Positions 40,005-50,725 of a stretch of 64,000 nt of DNA are shown one piece after another (the first letter of the stretch is position 1; each line of letters begins with the position of its first letter). The DNA comes from Porphyridium purpureum (lineage: Eukaryota > Rhodophyta > Bangiophyceae > Porphyridiales > Porphyridiaceae). The DNA lies in the NCBI GenBank assembly GCA_008690995.1, contig VRMN01000003.1, positions 1,736,001 through 1,800,000 on the forward strand. Reading direction: 5' to 3'. The translations under genes were made by a program, and so were the position numbers. The notes beneath the pieces were generated by a model, which had not been told where the DNA came from, made no database searches, and saw nothing but the letters and a program-made list of their open reading frames with translations.

Positions 40005-40848
40005 CTAGCTCTTACAATCATGCACTCCTCGCGCTCTAATCATGGCACGTCGAGCTATTACCGCTTCGAACCGCGCAAGTCTTTCAATGGTGCTCCAGCG
40101 CTCTTCTTCGCTCATATCCTCATCGAGCTTGTCGCGCATGTTCTGGATGCGTGAGATCAGAATTGACGGGCGCCAAACCTCTTCTGACGAGTGCGCGCGT
40201 TCCACGGCGGATGTTTCTTTGGCTACAGTCACAGATGACGGCGCACCGCTCGGGGTCGTCGAATCCAGCCGTCGCGACTGCACAGAGCGCTCGAGGTCAA
40301 CGTCCTGTGGCACTTCATCGCTACTCACTTGTGTGCTGCCGAAAGTTGATGAGCGTGTCCCAGATGGCTTGGAAGTCAGCGACCGTGCCGCGGCCGGACC
40401 TGGTTTCCGTTGGAGCGTCTCACAACGCACGGTGTTCATAGTGGATACAAAACAGTGCCGCTCCGCGTCGATGCGTTCGGAGCGAGTGCCTGCCATACTG
40501 TGGCCAGCAGCATCCCATCCATGCCTGTCGACGTCGCGCGAAAGCGGTGAGGCATGCCTGCGACCGGAATCGGCCCTTTTGAGCTCCTTCCACAAATCAG
40601 GTTCAAGATTACGGCGACGTGCGCATCGCAGCGACGAAAAAATCTGGAGTTTGAGAAGAAGGTGTGGATGAGAACGCGCGAAAATGTAGAAATAGATGGT
40701 CTCTTCGCCGGTTGAGTGGTCCACAAGCGTCGACGTTTGATTCCATTGCACAGGACGTGCGCTGTGTCGTTGCTCGGTCGTTTACGGAAGCTCACCCTCA
40801 GCGCATGCTCCAGCACTTGGTCAACATGTGCGAAAAGGAGCTGATTTA
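40005..40848 (-). CDS. Candidate spliced gene of unknown function, 5' end not found
   Basis: The 3' exon (40005-40643, 213 codons with stop) is Glu/Arg-rich and ends with a helical segment ILISRIQNMRDKLDEDMSEE then RWSTIERLARFEAVIARRAM. A plausible upstream exon is 40796-40848 (NQLLFAHVDQVLEHALR): it is flanked by a GTGAGC donor and a TTCACTTCCTAG acceptor, and joins the 3' exon in frame through a 152-base intron ending CTCCAG. No start exon was identified. The Ser/Arg-rich open frame on the plus strand is the expected shadow. Not recognised; gene, fragment or pseudogene remain open. Confidence 0.35.
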
Positions 40849-41760
40849 CTAGGAAGTGAAGGAAGTGATTGGTGGATACGGCGAGTGCAGAGAAACGTGG
40901 ACGGCGGAATCACCACACGAATTCAGGACGCTGTGGAAGGTGTAAGACAAGTGCAAGTGTTCCAATGATGAAACAACGTCGCGCCACTATGCGCTGCGTC
41001 TGCCCGGAAAGATTCTTTATGGTCTGCAATAATGCGCGAGTTGTGTATTCGTGTGCGTTTGTGATGTCCGCGTCGGTATGCGCGACGTGATAAGCGTTGT
41101 CCACGTTTGATGGAGCACGAGGAATCAAAAATTCCGGATGTCGGTCCGCCCACTTGCTCAGAGTTGTGCAGGACTTTGCCTTCACATTCCATGTGGTGGA
41201 ACTCAAAGTGGGAATCAATGTGTAAAGGTGTGTCGACTCAGCAGTTGCGTGATTGACAGTATCTGAAGAATAAGAAACCCCGAGACACTGTCCTACGACT
41301 CGCGTTCATACGGCTGCCACAATTTTAAACAGAGCACAAGAGCTCCTACCACAAGCTGCCAAGAGGCGCGTGACACCATGCCTACACGCAGCGAAGGTAG
41401 AAATATTCGAATCTCGGCTCTCGATAGCCAGTTTAGATGCGCCTTGCGTCCTTGACGTGCAGCAGACGTCCCAGAGCGACTAGCGCGTCGGGCGTCGAAG
41501 AAGCGAACGTGACGAGCAATTGCATCGCTCACGCCACTGCCGAAGCGCACCAGCGTGATTGTGCGTGCCGAACGTTTGATCCCGTGTATCACCCGGCTGA
41601 GCCAAAGACACATTCGTTGTCACACCTGTAGACACCGCATTCGATTTGCTGGTACTTGCGGCAAGTTGTTGGAGAAGAATACACTAGCAGCGACACATGT
41701 CGTTCGGATCAGATGCATCACCTCGTAGAGTGAAGGAGAGTTCCACGGTGAGGGGCCCGG

Positions 41761-42207
41761 TCAGTCGGTGGCCATTCGCGCTCGGAAACGCATGCGCTTG
41801 CCAGTGTCCAAAATTCGCAATGCTGCTTTCCAGTCTATATCAAAAACCGTGGAGCGGGGAAATGCGCATTGCCGCTCGCGTACGGAATCAGAATTGCGTG
41901 TCACGAGAGGAATTGATCCTTTGGTTGAAGTTTCGTTCTCGAGAGCGCTCATTGAACTGCTACAGGTTTTCGAGGCGAATGCGTACTTGCCGTGCGGAGC
42001 AGCGCAAGACACAGGGCGAATACACGCATGCACGTTTGCTGAAAGAAGAACGCTGCTTCCTTTGAAAGCGATTCTAAATGGAACACGTTCACCCGTGATC
42101 CCGAGGGAAAACTGCGAGGTCCCGCGAATAACAGACTCGACGTGCTGAACGAGTCCAACCTCAGACAAAACGACCTTCGACACTCGGCGCGTAATCTTCG
42201 GCTTCAT
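41761..42207 (-). CDS. Hypothetical ORF, 148 codons
   Basis: ATG-initiated frame with balanced composition (for example GERVPFRIAFKGSSVLLSAN). No domain recognised. The plus strand is also partly open here in two frames, so strand and coding status are doubtful. Confidence 0.2.
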   Translation of the reverse strand: MKPKITRRVSKVVLSEVGLVQHVESVIRGTSQFSLGITGERVPFRIAFKGSSVLLSANVHACIRPVSCAAPHGKYAFASKTCSSSMSALENETSTKGSIPLVTRNSDSVRERQCAFPRSTVFDIDWKAALRILDTGKRMRFRARMATD

Positions 42208-42477
42208 ACCCCCCAGATGAACCGGTAAGAATTCTCGACAAAGTGGACCTGCTTTGATAGAAATATGTGTATAGCAAAATAAGCCTTTTGTTTAATGCCT
42301 TTTACTATCATCAAGAATGCCTATTTTCGTATAAAAGAGGTTAAATGACTAAAACGGTTTACGATCGAAGCAGAACGTGCAGCCGGGTCATGCGCTGATG
42401 GTGGATAAACCGGAACACGAGCCGGTAGCCATCACGCTACGACATCAAGAGATGCGAGTGCGTGTTCGTTTAGATCC

Positions 42478-43503
42478 ATGGCGCCATGTGCCAAGATGGA
42501 TCACCTTCCTCTGGCATGGGCACCAGTGGGTGATGTTGTGTGCCGAACAGCGTTTGAGGCCGTGGGCACTTGGATGAGGCGAGATGGCAAACGCTTCCGA
42601 GATTCCCGCTGCTTGCTGCGCCAAGCTCGCTGCAAGCGCGCCATTGCAGCCACATCCCGAAACACGCATGGTGCAGTGGACTGGGAGTCTTTTCGGCTCG
42701 AGCAATGGGACCAAATGCGCCACAACTTGGATGGTGATTGGCGTGGTCCCATTGAGAAGCTGACTTTCCCCGCCGGAGAGGGAGGCATGGTGCACGTATC
42801 CGAACACGGCCAGGCTCACTACATTGTCCGCTTTGCTGCCGACGGCAAAACAGGCCTGTGGGAGGGGAAAAGACTTCTGGAGCAAGGCCGGCCGTCGGAA
42901 TACCGCATTCCTCTCAGCCGTGCCAATTTCAACCCGGCCAAAGGTATTTTTAACTTCAAAGGGATCTCAGGCCAGTACGGAGTGACCCCAACGGGAGAGT
43001 TTGTGATCGAAACAAATTTCTTGGGCTCAGATCACACCCGTCGCATGATTATCCTCCGTTGGCGCGCGAGCGATGAACCGGGACGGCCGCCACTCCAAGC
43101 CGTGACCTGGTGCGGCTTTCGCAATTTTGACGCTACAGATTGGGTCCCTGTAGTCAACCGCCAGTCCCCTCCTGTTGAGGAGCTCATTGACTGGCTTGCC
43201 CAGAACCCAGAACCAACAATCATCCAAGCGCTCGCTGCCAGCTCGGGAACCTTACAACCCGTTTCGCTCTCGCACCCAGAAGTCATGACCGCGGCGCAGC
43301 TCGCCGAGATGACTGTGACTATGATCAATGATGGCCTATTCATTGCCGTTTGTGGTACGTCCAGCGAGGCAAACTGGCATTTTGTTCTTGGACGCTGCCA
43401 TCCTCGACGAGACTCTTTGCATCTTCTTCATGTCGCAGTTGCAGGCCGCCGACCGACTCGACTGAGCTCGACCCTTTTCGGCCAGGTCGGAAGCATACGA
43501 TAA
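42478..43503 (+). CDS. Lipocalin-like (DUF3598-type) protein with possible frame break near 3' end, 341 codons
   Basis: Not firmly recognised. The middle looks like a beta-barrel lipocalin-type domain of the DUF3598 kind common in algae and cyanobacteria: FRLEQWDQMRHNLDGDWRGP, followed by strands with GLWEGKRLL, SGQYGVTPTGEFVIETNF and LQAVTWCGFRNFD. The first 70 residues are basic and could be a targeting region. After about codon 295 (MINDGLFIAVC) the annotated frame becomes Arg/His-rich and unconvincing, whereas the +1 frame reads GILFLDAAILDETLCIFFMS to a stop at 43462-43464. So either a small intron, a frameshift, or a base error lies near 43350-43385 and the true C-terminus differs. Confidence 0.6.
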   Translation: MAPCAKMDHLPLAWAPVGDVVCRTAFEAVGTWMRRDGKRFRDSRCLLRQARCKRAIAATSRNTHGAVDWESFRLEQWDQMRHNLDGDWRGPIEKLTFPAGEGGMVHVSEHGQAHYIVRFAADGKTGLWEGKRLLEQGRPSEYRIPLSRANFNPAKGIFNFKGISGQYGVTPTGEFVIETNFLGSDHTRRMIILRWRASDEPGRPPLQAVTWCGFRNFDATDWVPVVNRQSPPVEELIDWLAQNPEPTIIQALAASSGTLQPVSLSHPEVMTAAQLAEMTVTMINDGLFIAVCGTSSEANWHFVLGRCHPRRDSLHLLHVAVAGRRPTRLSSTLFGQVGSIR

Positions 43504-44034
43504 AGCGCAACGTTGGTGTCTCGAACATGAACAACCCATGGTCGCCTGTCTACACACCAACCCAACATCCAACATCCGAAGACCCACGACACACGCTCGC
43601 TTGCGTCCACTTCTCGAAGCAGATTGTCATTGACATTGCATTGTCATCTTTTAAATCTTTGACATCCTGTAACTTTGAAAGATGACGCGCGGCCCCGCAT
43701 TCCATGATGACACACCGCCGTGGCGCGAATTGGCGTGCGCGAGTTTTTGCGCGTCGGAAGCGAAAGCGGTGGTGCGGGCGCGAAAAGTTGGGGGTGGGGC
43801 CACGCGTTTGGAAAGCCGGGCATTCTTCGCACCTTCGCGCGGGCCTGCGACGCGTATATAACCGCCACTCGGGGCTGGGCTCTGCCGGAAAGCTGCTGCA
43901 CCCGCAAGGAACGAGGAAGGTGGGAGGCACGGAGCCGGAGAGAAGGAAACGAGACGCTGGTGAGATTTCGGAAGGACAGAAAGCGGAGTGTTGGGTTGGA
44001 GCGACGAGAGAGAGGGATTGAGACGGGGGGGGAG
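43504..44034. promoter_or_regulatory. RNR1 upstream region
   Basis: 531 bases rich in GCGCG. It contains GGGCGCGAAAAG (43776-43787) and a weaker GGCGCGAATT at 43722-43731, both E2F-like. From 43900 it is GA-rich, like other leaders here. The RNR frame is open through it, but with no ATG before 44035. Confidence 0.5.
43776..43787. promoter_or_regulatory. E2F-like site upstream of RNR1
   Basis: GGGCGCGAAAAG; the reverse strand contains TTTCGCGC, matching TTTSSCGC. It is about 250 bases before the ATG. RNR large-subunit genes are classic E2F targets in plants and animals. Confidence 0.4.
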
Positions 44035-46434
44035 ATGGAGCGGGTCGTCGTGAAGCGCGACGGGCGCCGGCAGCCGGTCAAGTTTGACAAGATCACGGCT
44101 AGGATTAAAAAGTTGGCGTACGGGCTGGACGAGCTGGTCGATGTGACCGAGGTGGCGCAAAAGGTGTGCGCAGGAGTTTACGACGGAGTGCACACGTCGG
44201 AGCTCGATGACCTCGCTGCTGAGACGGCGGCGTACATGAGTACGCGCCACTCGGACTACTCGCTTCTGGCTTCGCGCATTGCGGTGTCCAACTTGCACAA
44301 GAACACGCTCAAGTCGTTCTCGCAGACCGTGACACTTCTGTACGACTTTGTGCTGCCCAAGACCGGGCAGAAGGCTCCGCTCATCAGTGACGACGCGTAC
44401 GATGTCATTCAGAAGCACGCCGAGACGCTCGATGCGGCGATCATTTACGACCGCGATTTCTGCTACGACTACTTTGGGTTCAAGACGCTCGAACGTTCGT
44501 ACCTTTTGCGCATGAACGGACAGGTGGTGGAGCGACCGCAGCACATGCTGATGCGCGTGGCAGTAGGCATCCACATGCACGACATCCCGAGCGTTCTCGA
44601 GACGTACGAAATGTTGTCGCAAAAGTTCTTCACGCATGCCTCGCCGACTTTGTTCAATGCAAGCACGCCGCGCCCGCAGCTCAGCTCGTGCTTTCTGCTG
44701 ACCATGAAAGAAGACTCGATCGAAGGCATCTATGATACGCTGAAGCGCTGCGCGGTGATTTCCAAGTCAGCCGGCGGCATCGGTCTCTCCATTTCGAACA
44801 TCCGTGCCACCAAGAGCTACATTCGGGGCACAAATGGCTCGTCAAACGGCATTGTACCAATGCTGCGAGTGTACAATGACACAGCGCGTTACGTGGATCA
44901 GGGCGGTGGTAAGCGCAAAGGTGCGTTTGCCTGCTACATTGAGCCGTGGCACGCCGACATTTTTGAGTTCCTCGACCTGCGCAAGAACCACGGCAAGGAA
45001 GAGTCACGTGCGCGTGATCTCTTTTACGCGCTGTGGACGCCGGACCTGTTCATGAAGCGAGTGGAGGAGGACGGACAGTGGAGCCTCTTCTGCCCCAACG
45101 AAGCGCCGGGACTGTGCGACACGTGGGGTCCGGACTTCGAGGCGCTGTACACCAAGTACGAAAACGAAGGCCGCGCGCGCGAGACGATTCCGGCGCGCAA
45201 ACTGTGGTTTGCGGTGCTTGACTCGCAGATTGAGACCGGCACACCGTACATGCTGTACAAGGATGCCGCCAACTCAAAGTCGAACCAGCAGAACCTCGGC
45301 ACAATCCGCAGCAGCAATTTGTGCACAGAAATCATTGAGTACACAGCACCTGACGAGGTGGCCGTGTGCAACTTGGCGTCCATTGCGCTGAATATGTTTG
45401 TCAAGCAGCAACCGGACGCCGGCACAGGCGGCACAAATCAGACCCCATTCTACGACCATGAGGCGCTCGCCAAAGTGACCAAGCAGGTGACACGCAACCT
45501 GAACCGCATCATTGATGTCAATTACTACCCTGTGGAGGAGGCGAAGAACTCGAACATGCGCCATCGCCCGATTGGGCTTGGGGTTCAGGGGCTAGCTGAC
45601 ACGTTTATCCTCATGCGCCTCCCATTCGAGAGCCACGAGGCACAAGAGCTCAATCGTGATATCTTCGAGACGATTTACTTTGCTGCGTGTGAGGCTTCAA
45701 TGGAGCTGGCGCAAGAGCACGGTTCGTATGAAACATTTGCTGGCTCTCCCGCATCAGAAGGCAAACTTCAGTTTGATTTGTGGGGCGTGACGCCGGCGTC
45801 CGGGCGATACGATTGGGCAGCGCTCAAGCAAAAAATCCTTGAGCACGGCTTGCGCAACTCGCTCTTGGTAGCGCCCATGCCGACTGCTTCCACGTCGCAG
45901 ATTCTGGGTAACAACGAGTGCTTTGAACCGTACACGTCAAACATCTACACGCGCCGCGTTCTCGCGGGCGAGTTCGCCGTTGTTAACAAGCATTTGCTGA
46001 GTGATCTGCAGAGTCTTGGCCTTTGGAACAATGCGACGAAGAACAAGATCATCGCAAACAATGGTTCAGTACAAAGCCTGACGGAGATTCCGGCTGAGCT
46101 GCGTGAACTTTACAAAACCGTTTGGGAAATTTCGCAGAAGACATTGTTGAAGATGGCGGCCGACCGTGGCGCGTTCATCGACCAAAGCATGAGCTTGAAT
46201 GTGCATATGGCTGCCCCCAACGCAGGCAAGCTGTCCTCCATGCACTTTTACGGATGGAAACTGGGCCTCAAGACCGGTATGTATTACTTGCGCACCCGTC
46301 CCGCTGCCAATGCGATTCAGTTCACTATTGACCCAAAGCTGGTGAAGGATGAAAATCAGCTCCGGGTCGATGCGCAGGCCGCCATGATGTGCTCGCTTGA
46401 GAATAAGGATGACTGCATGTCGTGCGGCAGCTAG
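44035..46434 (+). CDS. RNR1: Ribonucleoside-diphosphate reductase large subunit (class I), 799 aa
   Basis: Makes deoxyribonucleotides with the small subunit. An N-terminal ATP-cone ([20 protein letters not shown]) gives activity regulation. Catalytic-barrel blocks: [20 protein letters not shown] with the first redox Cys, [60 protein letters not shown] with the catalytic NLC-x-E, and [20 protein letters not shown]. The C-terminal swinging Cys pair is present in DDCMSCGS. Length equals eukaryotic RNR1. The start at 44035 is the first ATG. Confidence 0.98.
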   Translation: MERVVVKRDGRRQPVKFDKITARIKKLAYGLDELVDVTEVAQKVCAGVYDGVHTSELDDLAAETAAYMSTRHSDYSLLASRIAVSNLHKNTLKSFSQTVTLLYDFVLPKTGQKAPLISDDAYDVIQKHAETLDAAIIYDRDFCYDYFGFKTLERSYLLRMNGQVVERPQHMLMRVAVGIHMHDIPSVLETYEMLSQKFFTHASPTLFNASTPRPQLSSCFLLTMKEDSIEGIYDTLKRCAVISKSAGGIGLSISNIRATKSYIRGTNGSSNGIVPMLRVYNDTARYVDQGGGKRKGAFACYIEPWHADIFEFLDLRKNHGKEESRARDLFYALWTPDLFMKRVEEDGQWSLFCPNEAPGLCDTWGPDFEALYTKYENEGRARETIPARKLWFAVLDSQIETGTPYMLYKDAANSKSNQQNLGTIRSSNLCTEIIEYTAPDEVAVCNLASIALNMFVKQQPDAGTGGTNQTPFYDHEALAKVTKQVTRNLNRIIDVNYYPVEEAKNSNMRHRPIGLGVQGLADTFILMRLPFESHEAQELNRDIFETIYFAACEASMELAQEHGSYETFAGSPASEGKLQFDLWGVTPASGRYDWAALKQKILEHGLRNSLLVAPMPTASTSQILGNNECFEPYTSNIYTRRVLAGEFAVVNKHLLSDLQSLGLWNNATKNKIIANNGSVQSLTEIPAELRELYKTVWEISQKTLLKMAADRGAFIDQSMSLNVHMAAPNAGKLSSMHFYGWKLGLKTGMYYLRTRPAANAIQFTIDPKLVKDENQLRVDAQAAMMCSLENKDDCMSCGS

Positions 46435-48732
46435 AAGCGCCGCAAGACGGTTTCAATTGCAGACGCGTTTTCAAGCTGTCGGAACGGAGCATGCAAAAAG
46501 TTCTCTGGCTGGTATGCGAATTTTTTTTGGACTTGATGCGGCCGCTCAGCGCATCCATGGCGACTTGCTCCGGTCAAGGCGCTTGGCGCAGGTACGCTCT
46601 TTATTTCTTTTAGTCAATTATTTGTCTCTGCTCGTGTCCATATGAAATCCGAGCTTTTCCGTCCCGCCATCCCTAGCCTTCCGTGCCGTTTGCGGCTCTT
46701 GTTTCGACTCTAGCGTTGCGCATCGTGACACGTAGATTTGGGCTTCGAATTGTAAATGCGATGAGAAAGGTCTCGTATTCATTTAACATCTTCTGCGGGC
46801 GACTAAGCGTCATCCACCATTCGGGAGTAGACATCCGACACTCAGCAGCACAATGCCACTCTGGCCACACATGTTGGCAAGAGCAGGTCGGTAATTGCAA
46901 GTATGCTTGGCTGCAGAGCGGAGTCCTGGCCCCTGCCTATGGCATTTAATCAGAAGTCAAAATGTTTGTTGTGGCACCCACCGCGCAAGGCAGCAGAGCG
47001 GATCAATTGTTGCTCTTGTAGCACGGTCGAGCGAGAGAATGAGTCGCATTGTCATTTAGTGCTCGCAGGCAACGCAAGCACGGCAGCCGACGTATGGTGC
47101 TCGCGCTCGTGTTTGTCTGCGGAGAATGGGTCTTTGAGGGTATTTTTGCCGGTTGCTAAGGTTCAGAGTCTAATGTCTGAAAGGCCAACGCCTGATTTGA
47201 CAGGAATGCCAAGAATACACAGCAAGAGAAAAGAAAGGTCGATCAAGTGCATGGTTTTTCCATACGAAGCTGGACACTGATGCGGACAAAGGTCGTCCGG
47301 ACGGAAAAGGAACAGGAAAGCGAGAAAACACTCTTAGAAGAGGTGTAATCGGTCGCAAAGGAAAAGCCGTGGCGGTTGGCCGAGGACATTCTGGAGACTA
47401 TTGCCGGAAGTTTTTGGGACCACCAGGCTTTTATGTCGCCTGGTTGGGCGACCGTGTGCAAAGAAATGACACCAATGGACTGTGAAATGAATGAGCTAAA
47501 GTGTATGGGTGCGAGCTGGGCAGGTAGGCAATTCGAAGACCCCGTTTCGCGCCACGTACGACCAGAGGAACTCACGAACAGGAGGAGCGACTTTGACGTG
47601 CTGGCAAAATCATCATCGAGATCAGTATGGCGGATATCAAGCCATCGGATGATACCCAGGCTCGTGAACTCATGCTGGTCCGGGTAAGACAATCAGTGCC
47701 AGCGGACGTCACCGCTTCTTTCTCCACTGACATCACCAAAGACTCGCGCCTCATCAAGCTCATTCGACGCAAAATTCAAGTGCCGAGCATCCTTGGTCTG
47801 AATACGATGATGACCGATGCAGACAAAGCACGGAAGCGCATCGGCTGTCTTCGCGTGCGCGAAGTTTCAACAAAAACATGAGAAGAAGATCGCTCGAGCA
47901 CTCCAGACCTTCGAACAGCAGGATTAAAGAACGCCGACTGCCGGCGTCAAAACAAGACAGGGCAGGCACACAAGCCGGAGACCCTCCACGCCTACGTGCT
48001 TGAACTGCGAGATTATGCAGGTTATATGCTTCAGGAAGCCATTGCGCTTACCACAAAAATGTTTGCCTTGGTCAGGTTGGCGTGTTGTCATCTGCGGATT
48101 CTGTAAATTTGAAAGGCTGCATGATGAAACAACAGAACGATTCTCCGCGGTTCGCTTGCATCGCTACATCCTGCCATCTCCGCTCTCCTTCATTCTGATG
48201 AACACATTCGGCGCCCCATCGAGGGAGATTTTCGCGCCGCCTTCAGAGGAGGACTGTCGCTTCATTCTTATCGAGACGCTGACCGCTGGGAAAGGCTCCA
48301 AGCGGGCAAAAGGGGAGCTTGCGGTATTCTTGCGGCGTGCAGTTTACCATAGAAGGTTGCCTTACGCTCGCCATGAACCGCACTCCCCCACACAAAGTTC
48401 CGACATCACACATCACTTGGCTCTTTCTCAAATGCGAGCATGCGAAAGACGCGGGCGCCCTGGCACATTGACGATCGTAAAGATGGGCATTTTGGATATG
48501 CAGCGACGCCTACAGTCTGACGAGGTGCTGTTCCACCTGAGTAACATGGTGCTTGTGACTATCTTTGCCGTCAGTCAACGCCAAGCGTGCTTGCCGATAG
48601 CACGTTGCAATGCGCCATGAGCGATTCTGCAGAGGTACATCAGTATAATTGATGTCGATGCGCGCCTAAACATACTCTGGAGTCCGCACATGTAAGTAAA
48701 TCCACCGTTGTCTCTCCTCGAGAAGGGTGGGA

Positions 48733-49679
48733 TTACGGCTGTACTGGTACTGCTTTCACAACCGCCGAATGCGCACATTTGGGCGCAGGAATCCAGGTGT
48801 CGCCAAGGTCGCTCAGATGCTTCACAAACTGCTCGCTATTGCAAATGTCCGTCGACCCATACAAGACTGGTCGTCCTGGCTTCAAACGGTCTCTGATATT
48901 CTGCTTCTCGACATACTTTCCTCCGCCCTTGATAAACAAAATTGCGCCCCTGAACGGCGTACGAGCGTGCTCCCTGGATGTCGAGTCCATGGCGGGCGCA
49001 CGGTTGTGCTGCCACCAGGTGAGTTGGGGTCAAAGAAACGAAAGTCACGAGTCAGCTCACTCTGCTTGTTCTTGAAAAGAGCATCTAGCATGCGCGAGGC
49101 CGCGAGTGCCTTGTCTTCCTCAATGATCAGCTTGCTAAAGTCTGCATTATCTGTGTCAGTCCATTGACATCATGCTATACAACGGATGATCTGACGCTCT
49201 CCAACTGGAACGGCGCTTTCGGCTGCAATGAGCCGCGCTGGATTGGCGCAGTGCGCGCGGCTTTCAGCACGGATGTCAGTGCAGCGATTCTCTTCATGTG
49301 GTCTATCGCGGTCACATCCGTACATTCCTTGATCGCTAAGGTCGTCCTCAACTCACCGACTGCCGCGCGAGACTCCTCCGCCTGCAGAATGGAATGGATG
49401 AGCAGCAGCCGCAGCTTGTCCAGAAGCCAGCCTTCGCCGACAATCATGCGCTCGAAAACCGCTGCCGTGGCTACCGATTTGGAGCTTCTACCTGAAAGTA
49501 CCCTTGGTGCCACCCTGCGCTTCTACGGTTCCGGCAACCGCATGAGCGGCGCCAGAATATCGCGTCCATTCTCGTCACACACTAGCACGTTCCAGACCTG
49601 TGACTGCTGCTGTCGATGATGATGCGGGTCCCTGGTACTCCCATTACTCTCTGCACACGCAACCTCATCATCTTCACTC
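48733..49679 (-). pseudogene. SLY1/SCFD1 (Sec1/Munc18 family) remnant
   Basis: Pieces of the ER-Golgi SNARE regulator Sly1 appear in correct order but in different frames: QVWNVLVCDENGRDILAPLM (49530-49600, near the Sly1 N-terminus), then WLLDKLRLLLIHSILQAEES (49350-49430), then NKQSELTRDFRFFDPNSPG (about 49010-49070), then RGAILFIKGGGKYVEKQNIR and VLYGSTDICNSEQFVKHLSD (48760-48955, the Sly1 C-terminus). The central 300 or so residues of the family, expected between the first two pieces, are absent, because only about 100 bases separate them. Frame changes occur at least twice. A TTTGTTTAG acceptor precedes the first piece, so some breaks could be introns, but the missing core argues for a dead copy. 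Confidence 0.65.
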
Positions 49680-50665
49680 TAAACAAAGAACGGCCGATCC
49701 AAGGCTGCACGCTGAGTAACGCATGCCGAGAATTCTCGCGACTCAGCTGTCGACTCTCTCCGAGCGCGTCCTACCCCATCGCGCACTCCATCTGACACAC
49801 AATCCACGAGCCGGACCTTTACTATTCCTTTCCCCCGTGGGCACGGAAATATGTCTACAGCTGCGACCCATAGAACGCGTTGGTTCTTGATATCGAAGGC
49901 ACGCCCGGCCTGCTTTGCACCGACTCGCGGCGGTCTGGAGGAGTGTTGCGTACGCACGTTTCCGCACGTGCATCAGATGAAGAGCGCCTGACGCGGTCCT
50001 GGACGTTAGCAATCATCAATCAGCATGCCGCCTTGGACCGAGAGCAAAATGTGGTCCATGCCCGACCGCGACACGAGTGCAGGGGATACCGGCACATTCT
50101 TTGCCTGTACAGCTTCTGTTCGTACCATTGACGTCCGAGCAGCAGATCCAAAGGCATCGGCAAAACTTCTGCGCTCCTGCCGCGCAACACCGACGTGCAC
50201 AGCGTTCACATACTGCAGAAGACCACTCCTAGACATACTTGAACGCACACCTTCCGTTCCGCCACTATTCCTTACCAGCAACGATCCCGCGCGGTACAAG
50301 CGCATACATCTCGCGCCCAACATGGTCGCTCGCATTTGGCACGATCTCTGCCTGTGAGAATGTAGTGATACAAATGCACGCGCTCTGCGTGTATTCACGA
50401 TTCTGTGCGCACGCGCGCTTGGAACTGGTCTGTCGAGGAACTGGAGGCGTCGATCAATACACGCGAACAAGCCAAGCTGGGTAGAGCAGCGTCGATCCAG
50501 AACTGCTCTCGCGCCTCCACACCAGCTTGTCCTGCTTCCTCGTGCACACGGGCGACGCGCTCGCAACAGCCGTAAGTGATTTTCCTATAAAAACAACTCG
50601 TTTACCCATGTAGAACTTCCAAATAACTAGAACGCGTCGTTTGGCCATGGAATGGCGAGAGAGAA

Positions 50666-50721
50666 GTACAGTGTGAATGGAGGTACAGTTAATGTACAGT
50701 GCAGTGAGAATAAGGTACAGT
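50666..50721 (+). promoter_or_regulatory. Cluster of four GTACAGT elements
   Basis: Exact copies at 50666, 50683, 50694 and 50715, all in the same orientation, starting 5 bases beyond the TMEM62-like stop. The last sits in GTACAGTGATGTC, identical to the copy at 5435. Confidence 0.5.
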
Positions 50722-50725
50722 GATG

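Larger units (their letters stand above)
39716..42477. other. Poorly resolved region with candidate exons
   Basis: About 2.8 kb without a confident gene. The best coding signal is on the minus strand at 40005-40643, listed separately. Further minus-strand stretches at 40910-41218, 41293-41613 and 41761-42207 have protein-like composition but no recognised family; the first two lack ATG starts. They may be exons of an intron-rich gene or decayed remnants. A GTACAGT copy (reverse) is at 39971-39977. Confidence 0.45.
46435..50725. other. Gene-poor tract with degraded coding pieces
   Basis: About 4.3 kb with no intact gene. The minus strand from 49.7 to 48.7 kb carries fragments of a SLY1-like protein in several frames (listed separately). 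Other protein-like stretches without recognised identity: plus strand 47627-47881 and 48000-48620, minus strand 49679-49957 and 50006-50320. A cluster of four GTACAGT elements closes the right end. Confidence 0.5.

Noticed and set aside
40042-40671. 209-codon Ser/Arg-rich frame on the plus strand
   Set aside because: Its Ser runs are the exact complement of Glu-rich helices in the minus-strand candidate exon, so it is more likely the shadow.
41768-42148. Possible checkpoint-clamp (HUS1/RAD9-like) similarity
   Set aside because: Only very short resemblance (for example MRFRARM on the minus strand) with no extended match in any frame.
43720-44034. N-terminal extension of the RNR large subunit
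   Set aside because: Needs a non-ATG start and reads as GC- and GA-rich promoter/leader; the ATP-cone begins right at ATG 44035.
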